64,000 nucleotides of DNA from Virgibacillus siamensis (GTDB lineage: Bacteria > Bacillota > Bacilli > Bacillales > Amphibacillaceae), in assembly GCF_900162695.1 (NCBI RefSeq), contig NZ_FUIH01000007.1, forward strand, positions 1,736,001-1,800,000. Direction: 5' to 3'. The stretch's first letter is position 1. The number at the start of each line of letters is the position of its first letter. A program made the translations under genes and the position numbers. Below the pieces are notes generated by a model. It had not been told where the DNA came from and did not search any database. It saw nothing but the letters and a program-made list of their open reading frames with translations. Of the stretch, positions 55,038-63,751 are shown in pieces.

Positions 55038-55343
55038 TCACACAACAACTTCGCCTTTCCAGTCAAGCATGCCACCGGCCATACTTGATACATGAAAACC
55101 ATGTTCATCCATAAATGCTGCAGCTGACATGCTTCTCCTACCCGAACGGCAAACCATAACGTAATGCTTGTTTTTATCAAGTTCCTGCAGAGAATCTGGA
55201 ATTTTTTCAAGTTTAATATGTTTTGCGCCTTCTATCATTCCTTGTGCAACTTCATCATCTTCCCGTACATCAATGATCACGTCATTTTCTTTCTCGATCA
55301 TTTCTTCTACTTCTTCCGGTGTTACCTCATTTATATGATCCAT
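55038..55343 (-). CDS. ytwF: Rhodanese-like protein YtwF
   Basis: A 101-residue single rhodanese domain. The active-site loop is CRSGRR (VMVCRSGRRSMSAA) with the cysteine present, so it could carry persulfide sulfur. No signal peptide. GGAGG precedes the ATG. It ends just before the rrn promoter region and is transcribed in the same direction. Relation to ThiI, which lacks its own rhodanese domain, is possible but not shown. Confidence 0.92.
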   Translation of the reverse strand: MDHINEVTPEEVEEMIEKENDVIIDVREDDEVAQGMIEGAKHIKLEKIPDSLQELDKNKHYVMVCRSGRRSMSAAAFMDEHGFHVSSMAGGMLDWKGEVVV

Positions 55344-55452
55344 TCAATCAGCCTCCGTATAATAATCTCCCTTATTATCATAACTGCTGCAATGAATAGC
55401 TTGCAACCATCTGACACAAAATACACTAACAACGAAAAGCGGGGTTTTATTT

Positions 55453-56223
55453 ATGAAGTATATAATATGTCACATATGTATGGTGCTTCTACTATGTTCA
55501 GTCACATCAGTTACTGCAGCCAAAAAAACAACCAGCCTGCCGACACCTGATCAAATCAGCGTATTTAATGAGGATTTAACAGGCGACGGGAAGAAAGAAT
55601 CAATTGCTTTAAAAGGAATTCAATTTTCAAATGAAAGTACCTTTCTTAAAGATATTTGGGCCAATATTGAAATGAATAATCAAAGATGGAAAATCAGTTA
55701 TGATGGAGGGTATAAACCTGTGCTGCAGTTTATGGATTTAAACCATGATAAGGTTTACGATGTTTTTTACAAAAGCTCAAAAAAGGTCAACGGAAATGCT
55801 TATCACCATCAATTGAACACATTGAAAAATGGAACACTAAAGAAAATCCCTTTACCGACTCAGCGCTATATAAAAGTGCAATTCGCAGATAACTTTCAGA
55901 TACAGGTTCAATTATCACCAAATGAGAAAGCAGTTACGACCAGTTTCAAAAAGCGGGCATCCGAATATATCCAACACGGAATTTATACTAAAAATGGGGA
56001 ATTGCTGGCGGATGCTACTGTGAATGAGGAACCGATAGCATCCTATAATCCGGTTTTTATCAGTAAGCAGAAAGGATACGGGTTAAAAAGCCGTCAACCG
56101 ATAAAGGGGATATCAAAAGACGATACTCTTGGAACCATTGATACGCTTTGGTATTTTGAAAACGGGAAATGGGTTATCCTGAAAACCAAATGGAATCCGG
56201 CCAATCAGAATAAAAAATCCTAA
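55453..56223 (+). CDS. Secreted protein of unknown function with calcium-loop-like motifs
   Basis: A 256-residue protein with an N-terminal hydrophobic signal (IICHICMVLLLCSVTSVTA) and a likely signal peptidase I site after TAA, so probably exported. The mature part has two acidic loops, DLTGDGKKESI and DLNHDKVYDVF, which resemble the DxNxDxxxD loops of EF-hand or FG-GAP/VCBS proteins. The rest is beta-rich and polar. The ribosome-binding site is poor. It lies alone between the rhodanese and leuS genes, and B. subtilis has no counterpart known to me here. No function is assigned. Confidence 0.82.
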   Translation: MKYIICHICMVLLLCSVTSVTAAKKTTSLPTPDQISVFNEDLTGDGKKESIALKGIQFSNESTFLKDIWANIEMNNQRWKISYDGGYKPVLQFMDLNHDKVYDVFYKSSKKVNGNAYHHQLNTLKNGTLKKIPLPTQRYIKVQFADNFQIQVQLSPNEKAVTTSFKKRASEYIQHGIYTKNGELLADATVNEEPIASYNPVFISKQKGYGLKSRQPIKGISKDDTLGTIDTLWYFENGKWVILKTKWNPANQNKKS

Positions 56224-56228
56224 TCATC

Positions 56229-56272
56229 AAAAAGGACCCTGCTCACACAGACGGAGAGCAGGGTCCTTTTTT
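56229..56272. terminator. Bidirectional terminator between the secreted-protein gene and leuS
   Basis: AAAAAGGACCCTGCTC and its exact complement around an 11-base loop, with T residues on both strands' 3' sides. Confidence 0.92.
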
Positions 56273-56273
56273 T

Positions 56274-58691
56274 CTAATTTGCTACTATATTAACCAATTT
56301 ACCAGGAACTACGATTACTTTTCGAACTGTTTTTCCTTCAATCCATTCCTGAACCTTTTCATTTTCAAGTGCCAGTTTTTCCAATTCATCTTTTTCAATA
56401 TCTTTTGGAACGCTTAGTTTCGATCTTACCTTCCCCATTACCTGCAGAACAACTTCTGTTTCTTCTTCAACAAGCTTGGTTGGATCGTAATTTGGCCAAT
56501 CTTCATATGTGATCGTATCCGAATGTCCAAGCATATTCCACAGTTCTTCCGACAAATGTGGCGCAACCGGTGAAAGCATTTTGACAAAGCCTTCAATATG
56601 TTTCTTGGATATCTTCTCAGCTTTATAACCTTCATTAATAAATACCATTAATTGTGAAATCCCGGTATTGAAATGCAGATTATCAAAGTCTTCCGTCACC
56701 TTTTTAACTGTCTGATGATAAACTTTATCAAGTGTTTCATCACCATTTCCTTCAATGACTTTATCGGCGATTTCATTCGTTTCTTCGTTCACAACCAGTC
56801 TCCACACTCGTTCCAGAAAACGGCGTGAACCATCCAGGCCGTTTGTTGACCATGCAACTGCAGCGTCAAGCGGCCCCATAAACATTTCATACAGACGAAG
56901 CGTATCCGCACCATGTGAATGAATAATATCATCCGGATTTACGACATTTCCTTTTGACTTACTCATCTTCTCATGGCCTTCACCAAGAATCATCCCCTGG
57001 TTAAACAGTTTCATGAAAGGTTCCTTTGTCGGTACAACACCAATATCATACAGGAATTTATGCCAGAAACGTGCATACAGCAGGTGAAGTACCGCATGTT
57101 CCGCACCACCTATATAAATATCAATCGGCAGCCATTCCTGCAATGCTTTTGGATCAGCAAGCTGTTCCGCATTATCCGGATCAACGAATCGCAGAAAGTA
57201 CCAGCAGCTTCCGGCCCATTGCGGCATTGTGCTTGTTTCGCGGCGACCCTTCATACCTGTATCCGGATCGGTTACATTCACCCAATCACTGTTTGCAAGC
57301 GGTGATTCACCGGTTCCGGACGGCTTAATATCATCCATCTCCGGCAATTCCAGGGGCAGTTCTGATTCAGGAACGGTTGTCATCGAACCGTCTTCCCAAT
57401 GAATGACAGGAATCGGTTCACCCCAGTAGCGCTGTCTTGCAAACAGCCAGTCACGCAAACGATACGTAACCTTTTTCTCTCCTTTGCCAGTATCCTCCAG
57501 CCAGTCAATCATTTTGCTGATCGCTTCATCTGTTCTAAGATCATCCAGAAAATCCGAATTGACATGCTTGCCGTCACCTGTATATGCCTCTTTGGAAATA
57601 TCCCCGCCTGCAACAACTTCAATAATCGGCAGGTCAAATTTGGTCGCGAACTCATAGTCACGTTCATCATGCGCCGGTACTGCCATAATTGCCCCGGTTC
57701 CATAAGACATCAATACATAATCGGCAATCCAAATTGGCACCTTTTGGCCATTCACCGGATTAATAGCATACGCACCGGTAAATACACCTGTCTTATCTTT
57801 TGCAAGATCTGTTCGTTCCAAATCAGATTTTGTCTGGATTTTATTAATATACGCATCCACTGCATCTTTTTGCTCAGCAGTTACGATCTTATCCACGTAT
57901 GGATGTTCAGGAGCAAAAACGGCATATGTCGCACCAAAAAGTGTGTCCGGGCGAGTCGTGAACACGGTAAATGTTTCATCAAAACCATCAATTGCAAAAT
58001 CCACTTCAGCACCTTCTGAGCGGCCAATCCAGTTTCGTTGCATATCTTTAATGCTTTCCGGCCAATCCAAGTCTTCCAGATCTTCCAGCAGCCGGTCCGC
58101 ATATGCAGTAATTTTCAGCATCCATTGCTTCATTGGTTTACGAACAACCGGATGTCCTCCCCGTTCACTTTTTCCGTCAATAACTTCTTCATTTGCCAAA
58201 ACTGTCCCAAGCGCCGGGCACCAATTAACCGCTACCTCATCCATATAAGCTAAGCCGTTTTCATACAGTTTGGTAAAAATCCACTGTGTCCATTTGTAAT
58301 AGTTTGGATCTGTCGTATTGATTTCACGATCCCAATCATACGAAAACCCGAGTTCTTTAATTTGACGTTTAAACGTATTAATATTTTTTTCCGTAAACGC
58401 CGCAGGGCTATTTCCGGTATCAAGCGCATATTGCTCTGCCGGCAATCCGAAAGCATCCCACCCCATTGGGTGAAGCACTTCATACCCCTGCATCCGCTTC
58501 ATGCGCGAATAGATATCAGTTGCTGTATAGCCTTCCGGGTGACCGACGTGCAAACCGGCACCTGACGGATATGGAAACATATCAAGCGCATATACCTTAT
58601 CTTTATCTGAATACGTATTCGTTTTAAAGGTTTTATTTTTTTCCCAGTATTGTTGCCATTTTTTCTCAATTTCCTTATGGTTGAATGTCAT
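56274..58691 (-). CDS. leuS: Leucyl-tRNA synthetase
   Basis: An 805-residue class I synthetase that charges tRNA-Leu. HIGH is HVGH (48-51) and KMSKS is exact (near 575). The CP1 editing domain with TTRPDTLFGATY (editing site TRPDT) is present. Length matches B. subtilis LeuS. GGGAGG precedes the ATG. Transcription is controlled by a leucine T-box upstream and ends at a strong terminator. Confidence 0.98.
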   Translation of the reverse strand: MTFNHKEIEKKWQQYWEKNKTFKTNTYSDKDKVYALDMFPYPSGAGLHVGHPEGYTATDIYSRMKRMQGYEVLHPMGWDAFGLPAEQYALDTGNSPAAFTEKNINTFKRQIKELGFSYDWDREINTTDPNYYKWTQWIFTKLYENGLAYMDEVAVNWCPALGTVLANEEVIDGKSERGGHPVVRKPMKQWMLKITAYADRLLEDLEDLDWPESIKDMQRNWIGRSEGAEVDFAIDGFDETFTVFTTRPDTLFGATYAVFAPEHPYVDKIVTAEQKDAVDAYINKIQTKSDLERTDLAKDKTGVFTGAYAINPVNGQKVPIWIADYVLMSYGTGAIMAVPAHDERDYEFATKFDLPIIEVVAGGDISKEAYTGDGKHVNSDFLDDLRTDEAISKMIDWLEDTGKGEKKVTYRLRDWLFARQRYWGEPIPVIHWEDGSMTTVPESELPLELPEMDDIKPSGTGESPLANSDWVNVTDPDTGMKGRRETSTMPQWAGSCWYFLRFVDPDNAEQLADPKALQEWLPIDIYIGGAEHAVLHLLYARFWHKFLYDIGVVPTKEPFMKLFNQGMILGEGHEKMSKSKGNVVNPDDIIHSHGADTLRLYEMFMGPLDAAVAWSTNGLDGSRRFLERVWRLVVNEETNEIADKVIEGNGDETLDKVYHQTVKKVTEDFDNLHFNTGISQLMVFINEGYKAEKISKKHIEGFVKMLSPVAPHLSEELWNMLGHSDTITYEDWPNYDPTKLVEEETEVVLQVMGKVRSKLSVPKDIEKDELEKLALENEKVQEWIEGKTVRKVIVVPGKLVNIVAN

Positions 58692-58711
58692 TATGTTTGC
58701 CTCCCTTAATC

Positions 58712-58955
58712 AATAAAAAAAGCCACCCATCCCACTAAAGGGACGAGAGACTGAATTCCCGCGGTACCACCCGATTTAACACTTCTTTCGTGTTCGCTTG
58801 GATCCTTAACGCAGATTCACGGCAGGAACTAATCCTTTCATCCCTGCAGCTTAAAGGCGAGTTCATAAATCTTCAGGAGCAGTTTTCACCAGCCACTGCC
58901 TCGCTTGACCCGAACAATTTACTACTAATCCTTTTCAACGCCGATAGTATATGTA
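58712..58955 (-). promoter_or_regulatory. T-box riboswitch (leucine) upstream of leuS
   Basis: The T-box core GGGTGGTACCGCGGG lies on the minus strand near 58757-58771, followed by a terminator stem GTCCCT/GGGATG and a run of T (rc of AAAAAAA near 58717). The likely specifier codon is CTC (58861-58859) in ATGAACTCGCC, matching Leu and followed by a purine. Uncharged tRNA-Leu should turn leuS on. Confidence 0.92.
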
Positions 58956-58961
58956 TATCGA

Positions 58962-58990
58962 ATTTTAATCAAAGTGTGCTGCTTTGTCAA
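58962..58990 (-). promoter_or_regulatory. SigA promoter of leuS
   Basis: TTGACA and TAAAAT are spaced by 17 bases on the minus strand, about 7 bases before the predicted start of the T-box leader. Confidence 0.85.
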
Positions 58991-59070
58991 GTTATTGCAC
59001 AATATTTCGTGAACCAGCGGCTTCGTGATAGAATTATTCTAGTATTTGACAAAGAGAGGCGAGCCTATAC

Positions 59071-59640
59071 ATGATTAAAGGAATTATCAATTATTCTCAT
59101 CACCTGCTAGAAACCGCTGTTGAAAAAGGAGACACCGTTATTGATGCCACATGCGGCAACGGCCATGACGCTGTCTTTCTGTCAAAACTGGTCGGTGAAA
59201 ATGGACAAGTATTTGGGTTTGATATACAGGAACAGGCTGTCATCAATACACGAAATAGACTTGCGATGAATGGTTACACCAATGCAACCATCATCCAGGA
59301 CAGTCACAGCAATTTTATTCATCATATTGCAGTTGACCAGTTAACGAAACTAGGCGGTGCCATTTTTAATCTTGGCTATCTTCCCGGAAGTGACAAATCG
59401 ATTATTACTAAAGGGGAATCAACCATTCTGGCCGTTGAAGGCATTTTATCCCACCTGAAACAAAACGGCCTCGTTGTCTTGGTAATTTACCATGGTCATG
59501 AAGGTGGTTCAGAAGAAAAAGAACAAATCATGAAATATGCCCGGTTGCTTGACCAGAAACTTTTCCATGTACTCTATTACGGATTCATTAACCAAAAAAA
59601 CGATCCGCCTTTTATACTGGCAATCCAAAAAAGAAACTAG
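59071..59640 (+). CDS. ytqB: YtqB/MnmM, tRNA wobble-uridine methyltransferase
   Basis: A 189-residue class I methyltransferase. SAM motif VIDATCGNGHDAVFL starts at residue 23, with FNLGYLPGSDKSI in the motif IV position. B. subtilis YtqB has been identified as MnmM, which adds the last methyl group in mnm5s2U34 of tRNA. GAGAGG precedes the ATG. It is divergent from leuS. Its TAG stop overlaps the ytpB stop in a shared CTAG. Confidence 0.93.
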   Translation: MIKGIINYSHHLLETAVEKGDTVIDATCGNGHDAVFLSKLVGENGQVFGFDIQEQAVINTRNRLAMNGYTNATIIQDSHSNFIHHIAVDQLTKLGGAIFNLGYLPGSDKSIITKGESTILAVEGILSHLKQNGLVVLVIYHGHEGGSEEKEQIMKYARLLDQKLFHVLYYGFINQKNDPPFILAIQKRN

Positions 59641-60719
59641 TTACGAGACGCCCGTTTTCTTTTCAACGTATAATACATTCTTGTATTCCAATGGAAAAAC
59701 CAGGTGCTTCCGCCGCTTGTCTGAATTAACTGTTTTGTCATTCCTTCTCCTCCAATTAATTTTTGGACTTTCGGGTCACCAAGGTACAGTCCAATCAGCC
59801 CCTGCTGGATCATTTCATGAAAATGGCGGTCAGGGAGCTGCTGTGCCTGCCAGGAGGCTTGTTCGATAAAATGCATAAACCGCCTTTTCATATGTGCTTC
59901 ATTATCAAAAAAACTGCAGAAATTCAAATCCGCTTCCTTCTGGTCCTCCAGTTGATCAATATAATAATCCAATAAGATATGCAGCCCTTGCATATAAGGA
60001 AAATACCCGCGGCAGATTTTTGCTGCTTCCTCATCCGCTATTTTTCTTCCAAGCGAGTACGATACGATGCAAAAAATGCCCAAAGTCGAACCGGCAGCGG
60101 CAGAAAATTCATACCAGGCCAACCTAGTTTGCTTACCACTGTTTTTCTCATACCAGTTCTGTAACCTTGACACACGTTCGTCTACACGAACATGCTTATG
60201 TACTTGCAAATCACAGTATAAGTGATTCAAATGAAACAGATAGTCACGCACATCGTCATAATTATCAAGGATTCGGATTGTTCGTTGACATACATGGACA
60301 AGATCAGCAAGGTATGATCCATCAGACTGTTCCTGCCGCAGCCTATAGTAATTCTCAATGGTGTTCCCGGGGCTTAGCGCATCAACCATAGACTGATGCA
60401 ACAACCGGAAATCAGCGGGATCGAGTGATGTACTTCTATCGCAAAGATTATCCAGATAGTCACTGATTGTCTGATATGCTACAATAAACCGAACCGCCTC
60501 ATTCCACCTATCACCTGCCAGCAGCGCATACACAGCTCCCCCTTGACAGTGAAACCGTTTTGACCGAATACTTGCGAGTGCCTGTGTACGCAGCTCAGCG
60601 TCGGGAATTGCAGCAGCCCGCTTCTTCCAATACTCCAGTTCTTTTTTGACGGCAGGAAAGATCCTTAAATACACATTTGCCATTAATGTCAGCGATGATT
60701 TCGGCAGCTTAACTTCCAA
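59637..60719 (-). CDS. ytpB: Tetraprenyl-beta-curcumene synthase YtpB
   Basis: A 360-residue DUF2600 terpene synthase that cyclises tetraprenyl diphosphate to tetraprenyl-beta-curcumene, precursor of C35 spore terpenoids (sesquarterpenes, baciterpenols). Acidic candidate metal sites include TISDYLDNLCD and LDYYIDQLED. A TTG start giving MEVKLPKSSL is chosen because GGAGG lies 7 bases upstream and the length matches the family (about 367); an upstream ATG extends into the ytoA promoter region. The sequence shares a CTAG stop with ytqB. Confidence 0.92.
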   Translation of the reverse strand: MEVKLPKSSLTLMANVYLRIFPAVKKELEYWKKRAAAIPDAELRTQALASIRSKRFHCQGGAVYALLAGDRWNEAVRFIVAYQTISDYLDNLCDRSTSLDPADFRLLHQSMVDALSPGNTIENYYRLRQEQSDGSYLADLVHVCQRTIRILDNYDDVRDYLFHLNHLYCDLQVHKHVRVDERVSRLQNWYEKNSGKQTRLAWYEFSAAAGSTLGIFCIVSYSLGRKIADEEAAKICRGYFPYMQGLHILLDYYIDQLEDQKEADLNFCSFFDNEAHMKRRFMHFIEQASWQAQQLPDRHFHEMIQQGLIGLYLGDPKVQKLIGGEGMTKQLIQTSGGSTWFFHWNTRMYYTLKRKRASRN

Positions 60720-60763
60720 TGTTGCTCCTCCGTTTCTTTCGTTCGATACCAATTTATACAGTT

Positions 60764-60772
60764 TGCTATAAT
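60764..60772 (+). promoter_or_regulatory. Extended -10 promoter of ytoA
   Basis: TGCTATAAT, an extended -10 element, about 34 bases before the ytoA start. No clear -35. The same gap must also hold the divergent ytpB promoter. Confidence 0.55.
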
Positions 60773-60805
60773 ACATATATGACCATATTTTGAAGGGGGA
60801 TTCAA

Positions 60806-61333
60806 ATGATTCATCATTATAAAGAATTATACCCAAAAATCGACAATTCCGTATTCATCGCACATGACGCCGAAATTATCGGCGATGTAACAATCGACGA
60901 ACAATCCAGTATCTGGTTCAAAACAGTCATACGCGGAGATGTTGCCCCTGCCCGGATTGGAAAGCGGGTTAGTATCCAGGATTTATCCATGCTGCATCAA
61001 AGTCCGGATAACCCGGTCATTGTTGAAGATGATGTAACCGTTGGACATCAGGTAACCCTGCACGGATGTACAATCCGTAACAATGCATTAATTGGCATGG
61101 GGTCCGTTATTCTGGACGGGGCAGAAATAGGTGAGAATGCTTTTGTCGGGGCAGGAAGCCTCGTACCACCGGGCAAAAAAATTCCGCCGCACACGTTGGC
61201 TCTTGGGCGCCCTGCCAAAGTAGTGCGATCCTTGACCGATGCAGACTATCAGGAAATGAAGCGTGTACTGCACTCGTATGTGGAGAAAGGTCAATACTAT
61301 AAGCATCATACGAAACTTGGACAGGACTTTTAA
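60806..61333 (+). CDS. ytoA: Gamma-carbonic-anhydrase-like protein YtoA
   Basis: A 175-residue left-handed beta-helix protein with hexapeptide repeats (IIGDVTIDEQSSIWFKTVIRGD). The three histidines that bind metal in gamma-class carbonic anhydrases are present: His64, His81 and His86 (MLHQ, VGHQVTLHG). Expected to be a cytoplasmic trimer; carbonic anhydrase activity is not certain for this subgroup. GGGGGA precedes the ATG. Gene order ytpB-ytoA-asnB-metK fits B. subtilis. Confidence 0.93.
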   Translation: MIHHYKELYPKIDNSVFIAHDAEIIGDVTIDEQSSIWFKTVIRGDVAPARIGKRVSIQDLSMLHQSPDNPVIVEDDVTVGHQVTLHGCTIRNNALIGMGSVILDGAEIGENAFVGAGSLVPPGKKIPPHTLALGRPAKVVRSLTDADYQEMKRVLHSYVEKGQYYKHHTKLGQDF

Positions 61334-61383
61334 CATTTAACAGAGAAAACATTCCTGAGTTCCCGCGTTATTCGAGCAAATTC

Positions 61384-61422
61384 AAAAAACAGGCAATAAC
61401 GGTACAGCCGCTATGCCTGTTT
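61384..61422 (-). terminator. Terminator of asnB
   Basis: On the minus strand AACAGGCA pairs with TGCCTGTT around an 18-base loop that also pairs internally (TAGCGG/CCGTTA), followed by TTTTTTG. Confidence 0.85.
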
Positions 61423-61425
61423 CAT

Positions 61426-63330
61426 TTATTGTGTTACTTTTTCGATTACGCTATCCGGTTTACTTAACGCATTAACATCAAACTTATTTTCGATATTAAT
61501 TTGGTGCCACAGCATAAACATAAGAACTGTCCATATCTTTCTGCTGTAATCCCCTTTTCCTTGACAATGCGCATCAAGAAGCCGGATGACATAGTCTTTA
61601 TGAAGCAAATGATCGGTCTGGCTTTCCTGAATCAACTGCTTCGCCCATCCATTCAACTCATTCTTCAACCAGTGACGTATCGGAACCGGAAATCCAAGTT
61701 TTTTACGATCAAGTACATGGTCCGGAATAATTCCCCGTGACGCCTGACGCAAAATGCTCTTAGTCGTGCCATTAGCAATCTTCATATCTACCGGAATCTG
61801 GCTGGCCACTTCGAACACGTTCTTATCTAGGAATGGCACACGCAGTTCCAATGAATTTGCCATTGTCATTCTGTCTGCCTTCAGCAAAATATCCCCGCGC
61901 ATCCATGTATGAATATCCACATACTGCATTTGGTTAACAAGCGGATAATCCTGCACTTCATCAAAAAGCTTTTCCGTTACTTGCTGGTAAAAAACATTTT
62001 TGTCGTATGTCTTCAATAACTCCTGTTTCTCCACATCTTCAAACATTTTGGCATTGCCGATATAACGGTTGCGGAGTGGTGTTGTTCCCCGTTCCAAAAA
62101 GCTTTTGCCGCGAACACCTTCCGGAATAGCATCTGCTACACGTGCAAGCAGTGATTTAGCCGGTGTTGGAATGGAATTGAACATTCTCAATGATTCCGGT
62201 TCGCGGTAAATATTATATCCGCCGAATAACTCATCAGAACCTTCACCTGATAAAACAACTGTGACATGTTTTCGTGCTTCCCGTGCCAGGAAATATAACG
62301 GAACACATGACGGATCTGCCAATGGATCATCCATATGCCACATGATTTTCGGCAGTTTTTCCACATATTCTTCAGGTGAAATAATATAGGAGATGTTCTC
62401 TACATCCAGCTTTTCCGCTGTTTCTTTGGCAACATCCACTTCTGAAAAACCTTCCCGTTCAAAACCAACTGAGAATGTTTTAATATTCGGATTGAATTTT
62501 TTAGCCATTGCAACAATGATGGTGGAATCAATTCCACCGGATAAAAATGAACCAACTGGAACATCACTGCGCATATGAACATTGACAGAATCATACATAA
62601 CATCCTGAATCCGCTTTATCCAGTCCTGCTTTTCCATTAACACAGGGTTAAATGTTGCATGCCAATACCGGGTAAACTTCAGTTCTTCCCCGGGCTTTGT
62701 CACAAAATAATGGCCAGGCTCCATTTTTTTAATGCCTTTTGTCATGGTTAAAGGCTCAGGCACAAATTGGAAGCTCAAATAGTGCTGCAGCGCCGTATAA
62801 TCCACTTCTTCGTCTTCCATCATTAATGTAATGCTTTTCTTCTCAGAGGCAAAAATTGTTCCTTGATTGGATTCTTTGTAAAACAATGGTTTTATACCAA
62901 ATGGATCCCTTGCACCGTATAATGTTTCCTTCTCCTTGTCCCAGATAATTATGGAAAACATCCCTCGCAAGTACTGAAATGCATCCTCTTTATGTTTGGA
63001 AAATAAAGCTGCAATTACTTCCGTATCGGATTCGGTCGCAAATGTGTATCCTTCTTTAAGCAAATCCTCTCGTAATTCAACATAATTATAAATTTCCCCA
63101 TTAAAAATAAGCCAGATTTTGTCATCATCATAACTCAATGGCTGCTGGCCGGACTCAATGTCAATAATACTTAGTCGTCTGAATCCGAAAGATACATAGT
63201 CGTCATGATAATACCCTTCATCATCCGGACCTCTATGTGTAATAATATTGTTTTGATTTTCAAATTCATTTAATTGATTTGCATTCATTTCAACTGGTTT
63301 GTTTCGCAGTATTCCTATAAAACCGCACAT
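61426..63330 (-). CDS. asnB: Glutamine-hydrolysing asparagine synthetase
   Basis: A 634-residue class B asparagine synthetase. The start is the ATG giving MCGFIGILRN, because Cys2 is the glutaminase nucleophile after Met removal and GCGAGG lies 8 bases upstream; the frame runs eight codons further but has no site there. The N-terminal Ntn-amidotransferase domain has THRGPDDEG and FNGEIYNY; the synthetase domain has the ATP loop SGGIDST (near 263) and LSGEGSDELFGGY. Neighbour of metK as in B. subtilis. Confidence 0.96.
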   Translation of the reverse strand: MCGFIGILRNKPVEMNANQLNEFENQNNIITHRGPDDEGYYHDDYVSFGFRRLSIIDIESGQQPLSYDDDKIWLIFNGEIYNYVELREDLLKEGYTFATESDTEVIAALFSKHKEDAFQYLRGMFSIIIWDKEKETLYGARDPFGIKPLFYKESNQGTIFASEKKSITLMMEDEEVDYTALQHYLSFQFVPEPLTMTKGIKKMEPGHYFVTKPGEELKFTRYWHATFNPVLMEKQDWIKRIQDVMYDSVNVHMRSDVPVGSFLSGGIDSTIIVAMAKKFNPNIKTFSVGFEREGFSEVDVAKETAEKLDVENISYIISPEEYVEKLPKIMWHMDDPLADPSCVPLYFLAREARKHVTVVLSGEGSDELFGGYNIYREPESLRMFNSIPTPAKSLLARVADAIPEGVRGKSFLERGTTPLRNRYIGNAKMFEDVEKQELLKTYDKNVFYQQVTEKLFDEVQDYPLVNQMQYVDIHTWMRGDILLKADRMTMANSLELRVPFLDKNVFEVASQIPVDMKIANGTTKSILRQASRGIIPDHVLDRKKLGFPVPIRHWLKNELNGWAKQLIQESQTDHLLHKDYVIRLLDAHCQGKGDYSRKIWTVLMFMLWHQINIENKFDVNALSKPDSVIEKVTQ

Positions 63331-63474
63331 CTTTTTTGCCTCGCTTTCATTCATGTTGAACCCTTAAGATTATACCATAAATGTAGAATCTTTACGAAAG
63401 GACTTATATTATGCCCGAACAGGATAATCACGTTTGTCACAACCCACAGAATCCATTTTTCAGACAAAATTCAG

Positions 63475-63710
63475 GGCTGGGACAAAAGTGTGTTATCCAA
63501 AGAAAAAAACGAACAACCAATTAGAAAATGGAGCGTCTAGCCGCTCCGGAAATATACTTCGCTTTCCGCGGGCAGCTGTTGAGCCTCCTCGTGCTTACGC
63601 ACTGCGGGGTCTCATCTAGGCTTTACTTCCCGCAGGAGTCTCCGTATATTTCCTACGCTAATTCTCTAATTGTTCGTCTTTTTAATAACACGTTTTGTAA
63701 TGTCCCAGCC
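63475..63710 (-). repeat. Large intergenic stem-loop element, copy 2
   Basis: Non-coding, 236 bp, bounded by an exact inverted repeat GGCTGGGAC / GTCCCAGCC. Inside, GTGTGTTAT faces AATAACAC. Read on the minus strand it has the same block order as copy 1: GGAAATATACGGAGACTCC, GAGACCCCGCAGTGCG, GAGGAGGCTCA, CCCGCGG, TATATTTCCGGAGCGG. The remaining bases between it and asnB hold only a short AT-rich stretch. Confidence 0.72.
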
Positions 63711-63751
63711 ACGTTTTGTCTAAAAAGAAGTGCATTTAGCACCTCTCTCTA

